A DNA stretch of 64,000 nucleotides from Pseudonocardia terrae (lineage in GTDB: Bacteria > Actinomycetota > Actinomycetes > Mycobacteriales > Pseudonocardiaceae). The translations under genes were made by a program, and so were the position numbers. Of the stretch, positions 36,179-45,764 are shown piece after piece (positions within the stretch are counted from its first letter, which is position 1; the number at the start of each line of letters is the position of its first letter). Below the pieces are notes generated by a model. The model ran no database searches and had not been told where the DNA came from. It saw only the letters and a program-made list of their open reading frames with translations. The stretch spans positions 35,460 through 99,459 of the forward strand of contig NZ_JAJTTE010000027.1 of assembly GCF_021343995.1 (NCBI RefSeq). Reading direction: 5' to 3'.

Positions 36179-37837
36179 GTGGCCGAACCCGGTGACCTCG
36201 CCCAGGTATGGAGCCTGGTCATCGCCGACCTCGCCGGACCCGCGACGGATCCGGGTTCGCCCGGGCTGTCCGCGCAGCAGCGCGCCTTCCTGCGGCTGAC
36301 CCGTCCGCTCGGGCTCCTCGACGGCACGGCGCTGCTCGCCGCGCCGAGCGAGTTCGCGAAGGACGCGATCGAGCGCATCCTCCGGCGGCCGATCAGCGAT
36401 GCCATCGGCCGCCACATGGGCGTGCAGGTGAACCTGGCGGTGGTGGTCGACGCCAACGCCGCGTCCGGCGGGACGGACGTCCCGGACCCGCCTTCGCGCG
36501 TGCGGCCCGGTGCCCCGTCCCTCGGTGAGATCGCCGACGGCCGCGGCCCGGTCGCCCCGGCGCCCCTGCCCGGCCTCGTGCCTCCGCCGCCGAACGGGTC
36601 CGAGGACGTCGTGCACGACGCGCCCACCCCGCCGTCGGGCATCCCGGTGGACCCCACCGCGGCCGCGGCCCTGCCCGAGCCCGCCGGCGTCGACGGTGCC
36701 GGTCCGCCGGCCCCCGGCGAGGCCGGGCCGCTCACCGGCCGCCCCGAGGTGTGGCCGACCTACTCGGCCCCGCAGGCGGGCGACCCGGTGGCGCCGCGCT
36801 CGCAGACGCGGCTGAACGAGAAGTACACCTTCGACACCTTCGTCATCGGGGCGTCGAACCGCTTCTCGCACGCGGCGGCCGTCGCGGTGGCCGAGGCGCC
36901 GGCGCGCGCGTACAACCCGCTCTTCATCTGGGGCGAGTCCGGGCTGGGCAAGACCCACCTGCTGCACGCGGTGGGGCACTACGCCCAGCGGCTCTTCCCC
37001 GGGATGCGGGTGCGGTACGTGAGCACCGAGGAGTTCACGAACGACTTCATCAACTCGCTGCGCGACGACCGCAAGGTCGCCTTCCAGCGTCGCTACCGGG
37101 ACGTCGACGTGCTGCTGGTCGACGACATCCAGTTCCTGGAGGGGAAGGAAGGGACCCAGGAGGAGTTCTTCCACACCTTCAACACCCTCCACAACGCGAA
37201 CAAGCAGATCGTCGTCTCCTCGGACCGCCCGCCGAAGCGCCTCGAGACCCTCGAGGACCGCATGCGCACGCGGTTCGAATGGGGCCTGATCACGGACATC
37301 CAGCCGCCCGAGCTGGAGACGCGGATCGCGATCCTCCGGAAGAAGGCCGCGCAGGACCGGCTCGCCGTGCCCGGCGACGTCCTGGAGTTCATCGCCGAGC
37401 GCATCGAGCGCAACATCCGCGAGCTCGAGGGCGCGCTGATCCGCGTGACGGCGTTCGCGTCGCTCAACCGGCAGCCGGTGGACACGCAGCTCGCCGAGAT
37501 CGTGCTGCGCGACCTCATTCCCGACTCGGCCGCCTCCGAGATCACCGCGCCGACGATCATGGCGGTCACCGCCGAGTTCTTCGACGTGACGATGGAGGAG
37601 CTCTGCGGGCCGGGGAAGACGAAGGCGCTCGCCCAGGCCCGCCAGATCTCCATGTATCTGTGCCGCGAGCTCACCGACCTCTCGCTGCCGCGCATCGGGC
37701 AGACCTTCGGCGGCCGCGACCACACCACGGTCATGCACGCGGACAAGAAGATCCGCAACGAGATCTCGCTGCGTCGTAAGACCTTCGAGCAGGTGCAGGA
37801 GCTCACCGCCCGCATCAAGCAGCGCGCCCGGCACTGA
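36179..37837 (+). CDS. dnaA: Chromosomal replication initiator protein DnaA
   Basis: 552 aa. Domain I is about 1-95 (AQVWSLVIADL). Domain II is a long Pro/Ala linker (about 95-210). The AAA+ domain III has Walker A GESGLGKTH (252-260) and Walker B LLVDDIQFL. Domain IV ends with the DnaA signature GGRDHTTVMHA (near 514-524), which binds DnaA boxes. GTG 36179 gives MAEPGDLAQVW. Actinobacterial DnaA proteins have similarly long domain II. oriC lies directly downstream. Confidence 0.98.
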   Translation: MAEPGDLAQVWSLVIADLAGPATDPGSPGLSAQQRAFLRLTRPLGLLDGTALLAAPSEFAKDAIERILRRPISDAIGRHMGVQVNLAVVVDANAASGGTDVPDPPSRVRPGAPSLGEIADGRGPVAPAPLPGLVPPPPNGSEDVVHDAPTPPSGIPVDPTAAAALPEPAGVDGAGPPAPGEAGPLTGRPEVWPTYSAPQAGDPVAPRSQTRLNEKYTFDTFVIGASNRFSHAAAVAVAEAPARAYNPLFIWGESGLGKTHLLHAVGHYAQRLFPGMRVRYVSTEEFTNDFINSLRDDRKVAFQRRYRDVDVLLVDDIQFLEGKEGTQEEFFHTFNTLHNANKQIVVSSDRPPKRLETLEDRMRTRFEWGLITDIQPPELETRIAILRKKAAQDRLAVPGDVLEFIAERIERNIRELEGALIRVTAFASLNRQPVDTQLAEIVLRDLIPDSAASEITAPTIMAVTAEFFDVTMEELCGPGKTKALAQARQISMYLCRELTDLSLPRIGQTFGGRDHTTVMHADKKIRNEISLRRKTFEQVQELTARIKQRARH

Positions 37838-39114
37838 GGGCGCCCGCCTCGCCGTCGGGAGCGCCGTCTCGGACGGTCCGAGGCTCGCCGGCGCGGCTCC
37901 GGGGCACCCGCTGGGACGGTGCCGGCGGCGGTGATCGCCGTCCGGGACCGCTCGACGCCACGGCCGGCCGATCTCCGTCCCAGCCGACGATCACGGCCAT
38001 CACGCCGCCACATCTCCCGACTCGCGGCGCCGGAACTCCCGACTCGCGGCGTCGGAGATCTCGGCTTCCGGAGGGCCCGGAGCAGCGAAGATCGCGAGTT
38101 GTCCCCAGCCATCCCCAGGCTCCACAGCCCGGAAGACCGGTCGACGGGCCGGGACGCGCGGTCTCGTACCGTCACCGCCGGCACCGGACCACCTGCACCC
38201 ACACGGCTCATCGCGCACGGCCCTCAGCGGCCGCCTCAGCGCCTCTCCGCAGCACGCGCAGTGACCACGACGGAGATCCACTTGAGGTCCGCGGACGGAT
38301 CCGCGTCCCGAATGCGATCTCCATCCGGTAGAGATCGGAATCGCCCGCGTGTCGCTGCCGGCTTCACCGCTCGTCGTCCGCTAGTGGGCGTTCAGCGCAC
38401 AGTCGGCCCACAGCCGGCTTCACATCGTCACGGAAACGGTCACGGTCCGTTGCGGAGCGTGTGCAGGGCGGGATTTCCGAGGGTGCCGCCCGTCGCCACC
38501 GGGTTGCCGCGACGACGCCGACCGGTCGCACAGCGTGGACGCACGGCCACGCTTCACCCACATCTGGGGACAACTCTGTGGATTGTCGTGCCGGAGCCCG
38601 TGGACGGACGGCCCGAGAACAGTGGACAACTCCGCACCGGGACGGGGATGGGCGTCGGACAACCCCGCGAGAACGCCGGCCATCCACGGCCCGCCGGATC
38701 CGTCCCGACTCGGTCCCGAGGCTCGGTCCCCAGGACGCCGCACCGAGTGACCTGCGGCGACGGCGTCTATCCACACTGTGCACAGCACCTGTCTCTGCTT
38801 CTGGAGTTCTCTGTTCGACGAACTACAAGAGAAAGAAGGGGGTGGATGGCGCACACGGACGGGGCACACCGCGGTCCCCGCTCACCGCTCGCCGGACGGC
38901 GACCGGGCGACGTGACACCCGGACGCGGGAGGCTCTACGGTGGGTCGGCCGATCCCGGACCGCCGGGCCGTCGGCGGGATCCCCGGGGGAGCCGTCCGCG
39001 GCAGAACCGACGGGACCCGTCGGGGACCCTCTTCGTCCGGGCTCCCCACAGCCCGTCCCGTGTGCCCGCCTCCCGGTCACACCCAGTGACCACAGGTGAA
39101 AGGTCTCCCTCGCC
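37838..39114. other. oriC: Origin of replication oriC (dnaA-dnaN intergenic region)
   Basis: 1277 bp with no gene. DnaA-box-like 9-mers one base from consensus are TTGTCCCCA (38099-38107), TGGGGACAA (38565-38573), AGTGGACAA (38621-38629) and CTATCCACA (38767-38775); TGTGGATTG (38577-38585) is two bases off. Weaker ones lie between. The most A/T-rich part, around 38800-38850 (GAACTACAAGAGAAAGAAG), follows the last box and could be the unwinding element. A 16-bp direct repeat CTCCCGACTCGCGGCG occurs at 38014 and 38036. Box spacing and position match actinobacterial origins. Confidence 0.88.
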
Positions 39115-40269
39115 ATGAAGTTCCGGGTCGAACGCGACGTCCTCGCCGACGCTGCCGCCTGGGTGGCACGTAGCCTGCCCGCGCGGCCGCCGGTTCCGGT
39201 CCTGGGCGGTGTCCTGATCGACGCCGTCTCGGGGGAGGGCGGCGACCGGCTGACGGTCTCCGGGTTCGACTACGAGACCTCGGCCCGCGTGGAGCTCGAC
39301 GCGACGATCGGCGACCCGGGCCAGGTGCTCGTCTCCGGCCGGCTGCTCGCGGACATCACCCGCGCGCTGCCCAACAAGCCGGTCGACCTCGTGGTCGACG
39401 GCGCCCGCGCCACGATCAACTGCGGGAACAGCCGGTTCTCGCTGCCGATCATGCCGGTCGAGGACTACCCGCAGCTGCCGGCGATGCCGCAGCGTGCCGG
39501 CACGGTCGACGCCGCGGAGCTGGCCGGTGCGGTCGCCCAGGTCGCCGTGGCGGCGGGCCGGGACGACACGCTGCCGATGCTCACCGGCGTCCGGCTGGAG
39601 ATCGAGGGCTCGCGGCTGACCCTCGCCGCGACGGACCGGTTCCGCCTCGCGGTCCGCGAGCTCGACTGGCAGCCCGAGGACGCCGGCGTGTCCACCGCCG
39701 TGCTGATCCCGGCGAAGACCCTCTCGGACGTGGCGAAGACGCTGGCCGGCGCCGGCACCGTCGAGATCGCGCTCTCCGCGGGCGACGGCATGCTCGGCAT
39801 GACCGGGGGCGGCCGCCGCGCCACCACCCGCCTGCTCGACGCCGAGTTCCCGCGGTTCCGCCAGCTCATCCCGGCCGAGCACACCACGGCGGCCGAGCTC
39901 GGCGTCGCCGCGCTGGTCGAGGCGATCAAGCGCGTCTCCCTGGTCGCGGACCGCGTCGCGCAGATCCGGCTGGAGTTCGGCGAGGAGGGGCTGCGGCTCG
40001 CGGCGGGCGGCGAGGACGTCGGGAGCGCCGAGGAGGAGCTGCCCTGCGCGCTCGACGGCTCCGCGCTGACCATCGCGTTCAACCCCGGCTACCTGCTCGA
40101 CGCGCTGGGTGCGCTGCACACGGAGAAGGCGCAGCTCACGTTCACCACGCCGAACCGGCCCGCCCTGGTGCGTCCCGTCGTCCCGCCGGCCGACGGTGAG
40201 GACGCGGGGGATGCGCCCGCCGACCCCGGGTACCTCCACCTGCTGATGCCGGTCCGGCTGCCCGGCTGA
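39115..40269 (+). CDS. dnaN: DNA polymerase III beta subunit (sliding clamp)
   Basis: 384 aa, three repeated clamp domains. Typical pieces: MKFRVERDVLADAAAWVARS at the start, ISGFDYETSARVELDA-like VSGFDYETSARVELDA, RFSLPIMPVEDYPQLP and DGEDAGDAPADPGYLHLLMPVRLPG at the end. A short acidic insertion (GEDAGDAPAD) before the last strand is unusual but harmless in this position. The ATG follows AGGTGAAAGG. First gene right of oriC. Confidence 0.98.
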   Translation: MKFRVERDVLADAAAWVARSLPARPPVPVLGGVLIDAVSGEGGDRLTVSGFDYETSARVELDATIGDPGQVLVSGRLLADITRALPNKPVDLVVDGARATINCGNSRFSLPIMPVEDYPQLPAMPQRAGTVDAAELAGAVAQVAVAAGRDDTLPMLTGVRLEIEGSRLTLAATDRFRLAVRELDWQPEDAGVSTAVLIPAKTLSDVAKTLAGAGTVEIALSAGDGMLGMTGGGRRATTRLLDAEFPRFRQLIPAEHTTAAELGVAALVEAIKRVSLVADRVAQIRLEFGEEGLRLAAGGEDVGSAEEELPCALDGSALTIAFNPGYLLDALGALHTEKAQLTFTTPNRPALVRPVVPPADGEDAGDAPADPGYLHLLMPVRLPG

Positions 40270-40398
40270 GCGGAGCTCGCGGGTCGAGTTCAGCGCCGAT
40301 CACTGCGCTCCGACTGATCGTCACGCCGCCGGATGCGGCACGATGGGGCCGGCGCCGGCCGGCGCGAGGACCCACGAGCGAGCTGTAGGGAGCGGGAC

Positions 40399-41346
40399 GT
40401 GCAACTCGGACTGATCGGCCTGGGCCGCATGGGCGGGAACATGCGGGACCGGGTGCGCGCGGCGGGCCACGAGGTCGTCGGGTACGACCCGCGGCCCGAG
40501 GTGACCGACGTGCCCACGCTCGAGGACCTCGCGAAGGCGCTGGCCGCGCCGCGCGTCGTCTGGGTGATGGTGCCCTCCGGCGAGCCGACCCGCTCCACGG
40601 TCCGCGCGCTGGCCGACATCCTCGAGCCCGGCGACCTGGTGATCGACGGCGGCAACTCCCGCTACACCGACGACGCCCCGAACGCAGAGCTGTTGCACGC
40701 CAAGGGGATCGGCTACGTCGACTGCGGCGTGTCCGGCGGCATCTGGGGCAAGGACAACGGCTACGGCCTGATGGCGGGCGGCGCGAAGGAGCACATCGAG
40801 CTCGCCCTGCCGATCTTCGACGCGCTGCGCCCGGAGGGCCCGCGCGAGGAGGGCTTCGCGCACGCGGGCCCGGTCGGTGCCGGGCACTTCGCGAAGATGG
40901 TGCACAACGGCATCGAGTACGGCCTGATGCAGGCCTACGCCGAGGGCTTCGAGCTGATGGAGGCCTCGCCGCTGGTCGAGGACGTGCCCGGGGTGATCCA
41001 GGCGTGGTCGCGCGGCACCGTCGTGCGCTCCTGGCTGCTGGACCTGCTGGTCAACGCGCTGCGCGAGGACCCGCACCTGGCGGGGCTCGAGGGCTACGTC
41101 GACGACTCCGGTGAGGGCCGGTGGACGATCGAGGAGGCCATCCAGCACGCCGTGCCGCTGCCGGTGATCTCCGCGGCGCTGTTCGCACGCTTCGCCTCCC
41201 GCCAGGACGAGTCGCCTGCGATGAAGGCGGTCGCGGCGCTGCGCAACCAGTTCGGCGGGCACGCGGTGAAGAAGGCCGCCGGCCCGGCCGGCGCGCCCGG
41301 CGACGTCGCCGGCCCCAGCTCGGGCACCGGCTCCACCCACGGTTGA
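40399..41346 (+). CDS. gnd: 6-phosphogluconate dehydrogenase (decarboxylating), short type
   Basis: 315 aa. The Rossmann start LGLIGLGRMGGNMRDRV binds the dinucleotide; the catalytic regions read VIDGGNSRYTDD, VDCGVSGGIWGKDNGYGLMAGG and KMVHNGIEYGLMQAYAEGF (catalytic Lys). The short, about 300-aa form is common in actinobacteria. It occupies the dnaN-recF interval as in Streptomyces and some mycobacteria. GTG 40399 has GGAGCGGGA upstream. It feeds the pentose phosphate pathway (or a gluconate shunt). Confidence 0.95.
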   Translation: MQLGLIGLGRMGGNMRDRVRAAGHEVVGYDPRPEVTDVPTLEDLAKALAAPRVVWVMVPSGEPTRSTVRALADILEPGDLVIDGGNSRYTDDAPNAELLHAKGIGYVDCGVSGGIWGKDNGYGLMAGGAKEHIELALPIFDALRPEGPREEGFAHAGPVGAGHFAKMVHNGIEYGLMQAYAEGFELMEASPLVEDVPGVIQAWSRGTVVRSWLLDLLVNALREDPHLAGLEGYVDDSGEGRWTIEEAIQHAVPLPVISAALFARFASRQDESPAMKAVAALRNQFGGHAVKKAAGPAGAPGDVAGPSSGTGSTHG

Positions 41347-41360
41347 GGTAGACCTACGAG

Positions 41361-42530
41361 GTGCATCTCCGTCGGCTCGCCGTCGAGGACTTCCGCTCCT
41401 GGGAACGCGCGGAGCTCCTCCTGGAACCGGGCGTCACGGTCCTGGTCGGGTCGAACGGCGTCGGCAAGACCAACCTCGTCGAGGCGATCGGGTACCTGGC
41501 CACGCTCGGCTCGCACCGGGTCGCCACGGACGCGCCGCTGATCCGTCGCGGCGCCCAGCGCGCGATCGTCCGCGGCCAGGTCGTGCACCAGGGCCGCGAG
41601 CTGAACGTCGAGCTGGAGATCACCGCGGGCAAGGCCAACCGGGCGCGGGTCAACCGCGCGCCGGTGGCCCGCCCGCGCGAGATCCTCGGCATCCTGCGCA
41701 GCGTCCTGTTCGCGCCGGAGGACCTCGCCCTGGTCCGCGGCGACCCGGGGGAGCGCCGGCGGTTCCTCGACGAACTGCTCGTGGCCCGCTTCCCGCGCTA
41801 CGCGGGCGTGCGCAGCGACTACGAGCGGGTGCTGCGGCAGCGGTCCGCGCTGCTCAAGACCGCGCGGAACCGCCAGGCCGACCTCTCCACCCTCGAGGTC
41901 TGGGACGGTCACCTGGCCCGGCACGGCGCGGCGCTGCTCGCCGGCCGGCTCGACCTGGTCGAGGGCATCGCACCGCACGCCGAGAAGGCGTTCGCCGAGG
42001 TGGCGCCGTCGTCGGACCCGTTGACGCTGGTCTACCGGTGCTCGATCCCGGGCGAGTTGCCGGGGACCGCGGCATCGACGGTCGGCTCCGCAGGCTCCGC
42101 CTCCGCAGAGCTCGAGGCGCTCCTGCTCGACGAGCTCGCCCGGGTCCGCCGGCAGGAGATCGAGCGCGGGGTGTGCCTGGTCGGCCCGCACCGCGACGAC
42201 CTGCTGCTCAACCTCGGCGAGGGCCCGGCCAAGGGCTACGCGAGCCACGGCGAGTCCTGGGCGATCGCGCTCGCGCTGCGGCTCGCCTCCTACCGCCTGC
42301 TCAAGGCCGACGACGTCGAGCCCGTCCTCATCCTCGACGACGTGTTCGCCGAGCTGGACGCGCAGCGGCGGCGTGCGTTGTCCGCGGTCGCCGCAGAAGC
42401 GGAACAGGTCGTCGTCACCGCGGCGGTCGAGGAGGACGTTCCACCGGAGCTGCTGGGGACACGCTATGCGGTGGGCGGTGGATCGGCGGTCCGGGTCGAA
42501 CCGGACACACGATCACCGAACACCACCTGA
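41361..42530 (+). CDS. recF: DNA replication and repair protein RecF
   Basis: 389 aa SMC-like ATPase. Walker A GSNGVGKTNLVEAI near 30-43; signature region VSYASHGESWAIALALRLAS in the form KGYASHGESWAIALALRLAS; Walker B PVLILDDVFAELDAQRR. It loads RecA at gapped DNA with RecO/RecR. GTG 41361 follows AGGTAGACC, 14 bp after gnd. The last residues run toward a cluster of DnaA boxes that starts 48 bp after the stop. Confidence 0.97.
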   Translation: MHLRRLAVEDFRSWERAELLLEPGVTVLVGSNGVGKTNLVEAIGYLATLGSHRVATDAPLIRRGAQRAIVRGQVVHQGRELNVELEITAGKANRARVNRAPVARPREILGILRSVLFAPEDLALVRGDPGERRRFLDELLVARFPRYAGVRSDYERVLRQRSALLKTARNRQADLSTLEVWDGHLARHGAALLAGRLDLVEGIAPHAEKAFAEVAPSSDPLTLVYRCSIPGELPGTAASTVGSAGSASAELEALLLDELARVRRQEIERGVCLVGPHRDDLLLNLGEGPAKGYASHGESWAIALALRLASYRLLKADDVEPVLILDDVFAELDAQRRRALSAVAAEAEQVVVTAAVEEDVPPELLGTRYAVGGGSAVRVEPDTRSPNTT

Positions 42531-42577
42531 CGTGCGACGGAACGGAAGGCGTCGAGCGTCCCCTGGACGGGCGCTCC

Positions 42578-42607
42578 TGGGGACAAGGTTGTGGATACTG
42601 TGGATAA
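42578..42607. promoter_or_regulatory. Cluster of three DnaA boxes at the recF-DUF721 junction
   Basis: TGGGGACAA (42578-42586), TGTGGATAC (42590-42598) and the perfect TGTGGATAA (42599-42607) lie in the same orientation within 30 bp. CTGTCCACA (42691-42699) lies 84 bp further in the other orientation. The GTG start proposed for DUF721 is bases 42591-42593, inside the second box. Confidence 0.8.
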
Positions 42608-43274
42608 CTCCCGCTCCTCTCGTGACTCCAGTCACAACACACCGCCCGCCGCGGCCGATCGACCGTCGATCACGCCGGTAGCCCACAACCCTGTCCACAC
42701 CCCTGGGGACGAGACCGCTCGTACCGCTCGTCGTGACGGAGAGGAACCGGTCGGCGACGGTGGGCGGCGCGGGGCCGACCTCGCCCGCGACGCGCTCGCC
42801 GCCGCCCGGGAGGCCAACGCCCAGAAGCGGAAGGAGCGGCAGGCGGAGCAGCGCGGCGCGCGCCCGAAGGGCTACGGCCGCGGACGCCGCCGGCGCTGGT
42901 CGGGGCCGGGGCCGGACAACCGGGACCCGCAGCCGTTCGGCCGGGTGGTGTCGCGGGTGGCGATGGACCGTGGCTGGTCCTCGCGGCTGACCGACGCGAC
43001 GGTGCTGGGGCGCTGGCCCACGCTCGTCGGGCCGGACATCGCCGACCACTGCACGCCCGTCTCGCTGCGGGACGGCGAACTGACCCTCCAGGCCGAGTCG
43101 ACCGCCTGGGCCACGCAGCTGCGCACGCTGCAGCGTCAGTTGCTGCAGCGGCTCGCCGGGGCGGTGGGGCCGGACGTCGTGCGCCGGATCCGCGTCGTCG
43201 GCCCGAGCGGGCCGAGCTGGCGACACGGGCCTCGCCACGTCCGCGGCCGGGGCCCCCGGGACACGTACGGCTGA
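42591..43274 (+). CDS. DUF721 family protein (DciA-like)
   Basis: 227 aa. The conserved C-terminal half (about 120-200) reads WSSRLTDATVLGRWPTLVGP, HCTPVSLRDGELTLQAESTAWA and QLRTLQRQLLQRL, typical of DUF721. Relatives include DciA, a helicase operator in many bacteria, and Rv0004 sits in the same place. The N-terminal 60 residues are Ser/Pro-rich; the basic stretch KRKERQAEQRGARPKGYGRG follows. GTG 42591 or GTG 42600 could start it; both lie in DnaA boxes. Its role in loading DnaB is inference. Confidence 0.85.
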   Translation: MDTVDNSRSSRDSSHNTPPAAADRPSITPVAHNPVHTPGDETARTARRDGEEPVGDGGRRGADLARDALAAAREANAQKRKERQAEQRGARPKGYGRGRRRRWSGPGPDNRDPQPFGRVVSRVAMDRGWSSRLTDATVLGRWPTLVGPDIADHCTPVSLRDGELTLQAESTAWATQLRTLQRQLLQRLAGAVGPDVVRRIRVVGPSGPSWRHGPRHVRGRGPRDTYG

Positions 43275-43730
43275 CACCGCCGGGGCTGTCGGACCTGGAC
43301 GGCCGTCCGGGCGTCGGGGGCGGAACCCCCGACTGTCGGCACCCCTACGGTTGAACCGTCCCGGCGCACCGTCGCGGCCTGCGCGAACGCCGCACCGGTT
43401 CGCCAGGATGGAGACGAGGTGCCGTGCGGACGTCCCGGCGGTGACGGGCGGGGTGCGACCGTTCGCGTCCGCCAGGGGCCCGCTCAGCGCCACATGACGC
43501 CGCGGGAGGGCCGTCCGACCCCCGTTTCCGCGGTCCGGACCCGATTCGGCTCACGATCGTGCCGCTGTGACGATCCTGGACGTGTCCTAGCCGCATTCCT
43601 GTCGGCCCGGACCGGTAGAATCATCAGTAGTGCCGAGCGGGCCCCCCGTACCCCGCCCGGTCCTCGCCGGTACCGGCGCGCGTCCCGCGTGTCCCCGGGC
43701 CGGCTCTCGTGGCGAGGAGACCAACAGCCC
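43275..43730 (+). promoter_or_regulatory. 456-bp gyrB upstream region
   Basis: No gene supported. TAGAAT at 43616-43621 is a good -10 candidate about 110 bp before the gyrB start; I see no clear -35. AGGAGA near 43715 is the gyrB Shine-Dalgarno. Gyrase genes are often supercoiling-responsive, but nothing here shows that directly. Confidence 0.45.
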
Positions 43731-45713
43731 GTGGCGGAGAAGAAGAGCGGCTACAGCGCGTCGTCGATCACGGTCCTCGAGGGCCTGGAGGCCGTCCGCA
43801 AACGCCCCGGCATGTACATCGGCTCCACCGGCGAGCGCGGTCTGCACCACCTCATCTGGGAGGTCGTGGACAACGCGGTCGACGAGGCGATGGCCGGGTA
43901 CGCGACGCGCGTCGAGGTGACCCTGACCGCCGACGGCGGCGTCCGCGTCGTGGACGACGGCCGCGGCATCCCGGTCGACATGCACCCGGTGGAGAAGAAG
44001 CCGGCCGTCGAGGTCGTGCTCACCGTGCTGCACGCGGGCGGCAAGTTCGACGGGAAGTCCTACGCGGTGTCCGGCGGCCTGCACGGCGTCGGCGTCTCCG
44101 TCGTGAACGCGCTGTCGAGCCGGCTGGACGTCGAGATCAACGTCGACGGCCACGTCTGGACCCAGCGCTACGACCACTCCGTGCCCGGCGTCCTGCACAA
44201 GGGCGAGGCCACCAGGCGCACGGGCACGTCGATCACCTTCTGGGCCGACCCGACGATCTTCGAGACCACGACCTACAACCTCGAGACCATCCAGCGCCGG
44301 CTGCAGGAGATGGCGTTCCTCAACAAGGGGCTGACCATCGTCCTGCGCGACGAGCGCAACGGCGACGGGGAGGACGGCGCCGAGGAGCCCGACGCCGAGG
44401 GCTTCGTGGCCAAGGTCAAGGAGCAGACCTTCCACTACCCGGGCGGGCTCGAGGACTTCGTCGCCCACCTCAACCGGAGCAAGGACCCGATCCACCGCAA
44501 GGTCATCGGGTACACCGGCGAGGGCCCGGGGCACCAGGTCGAGGTCGCGATGCAGTGGAACTCGGGCTACTCCGAGTCCGTCTACACCTTCGCGAACACG
44601 ATCAATACGCACGAGGGCGGCACCCACGAGGAGGGCTTCCGCTCGGCGCTGACCACCACGGTCAACCGCTACGCGCGCGACAAGAAGCTGCTCAAGGAGA
44701 AGGACCCGGCGCTGTCCGGGGACGACATCCGCGAGGGCCTGGCCGCGATCGTCTCGGTGAAGGTCGCCGAGCCGCAGTTCGAGGGCCAGACCAAGACGAA
44801 GCTCGGCAACACCGAGGTCAAGTCGTTCGTCCAGAAGATCAGCAACGAGTGGCTGACGGACTGGTTCGAGCGCAACCCGGCCGAGGCCAAGATCATCGTC
44901 AACAAGGCCGTCTCGTCGGCGCAGGCGCGGCTGGCCGCCCGTCGGGCGCGCGAGCTGGTCCGGCGCAAGAGCGCGGGCGACATCGGCGGGCTGCCGGGCA
45001 AGCTGGCGGACTGCCGCTCCACGGACCCGACCAAGTCCGAGGTCTACATCGTGGAGGGAGACTCGGCGGGCGGCTCGGCCAAGTCCGGCCGCGACTCGAT
45101 GTACCAGGCGATCCTGCCGATCCGAGGCAAGATCATCAACGTCGAGAAGGCCCGGATCGACCGCGTCCTCAAGAACACCGAGGTCCAGTCCATCATCACG
45201 GCGCTGGGCACCGGCATCCACGAGGAGTTCGACCTCGCGAAGCTGCGCTACCACAAGATCGTGCTGATGGCCGACGCGGACGTCGACGGCCAGCACATCC
45301 GCACGCTGCTGCTCACGCTGCTGTTCCGGTTCATGCGGCCGCTCGTCGAGGCCGGCCACGTGTTCCTCGCGAACCCCCCGCTCTACAAGATCAAGTGGGG
45401 TGGCCGCGGGGCCGAGCCCGAGTTCGCCTACTCCGACGCGGAGCGCGACGGGCTGATCGCGGCCGGCCGCGAGGCGGGCAAGAAGCTGCCCAAGGACGAG
45501 GGCGTGCAGCGCTACAAGGGCCTCGGCGAGATGAACGCCAAGGAGCTGTGGGAGACGACGATGGACCCGGCCCACCGCATGCTCTCGCGCGTCACGCTCG
45601 ACGACGCCGCCACGGCCGACGAGCTGTTCTCCGTCCTGATGGGCGAGGACGTGGAGTCCCGGCGCTCCTTCATCACCCGCAACGCGAAGGACGTGCGCTT
45701 CCTGGACGTCTAG
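43731..45713 (+). CDS. gyrB: DNA gyrase subunit B
   Basis: 660 aa. GHKL ATPase motifs: EVVDNAVDEAMAGY (Glu base and Asn), DDGRGIPVDMHP, GGLHGVGVSVVNALS. The TOPRIM domain has EGDSAGGSAKSGRD and DADVDGQHIRTLLLT. The QRDR-equivalent block reads RGKIINVEKAR. GTG 43731 (MAEKKSGYSASS) is chosen from the family start. gyrA follows after 51 bp. With GyrA it introduces negative supercoils. Confidence 0.98.
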   Translation: MAEKKSGYSASSITVLEGLEAVRKRPGMYIGSTGERGLHHLIWEVVDNAVDEAMAGYATRVEVTLTADGGVRVVDDGRGIPVDMHPVEKKPAVEVVLTVLHAGGKFDGKSYAVSGGLHGVGVSVVNALSSRLDVEINVDGHVWTQRYDHSVPGVLHKGEATRRTGTSITFWADPTIFETTTYNLETIQRRLQEMAFLNKGLTIVLRDERNGDGEDGAEEPDAEGFVAKVKEQTFHYPGGLEDFVAHLNRSKDPIHRKVIGYTGEGPGHQVEVAMQWNSGYSESVYTFANTINTHEGGTHEEGFRSALTTTVNRYARDKKLLKEKDPALSGDDIREGLAAIVSVKVAEPQFEGQTKTKLGNTEVKSFVQKISNEWLTDWFERNPAEAKIIVNKAVSSAQARLAARRARELVRRKSAGDIGGLPGKLADCRSTDPTKSEVYIVEGDSAGGSAKSGRDSMYQAILPIRGKIINVEKARIDRVLKNTEVQSIITALGTGIHEEFDLAKLRYHKIVLMADADVDGQHIRTLLLTLLFRFMRPLVEAGHVFLANPPLYKIKWGGRGAEPEFAYSDAERDGLIAAGREAGKKLPKDEGVQRYKGLGEMNAKELWETTMDPAHRMLSRVTLDDAATADELFSVLMGEDVESRRSFITRNAKDVRFLDV

Positions 45714-45764
45714 ATCACACGTTTGTTCTGGACGTCCGTACACGACGCACGTGAGAGAAGGACG

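Noticed and set aside
43585..43621. A complete -35/-10 promoter for gyrB
   Set aside because: TAGAAT is a fair -10 but no acceptable -35 lies 16-18 bp upstream.
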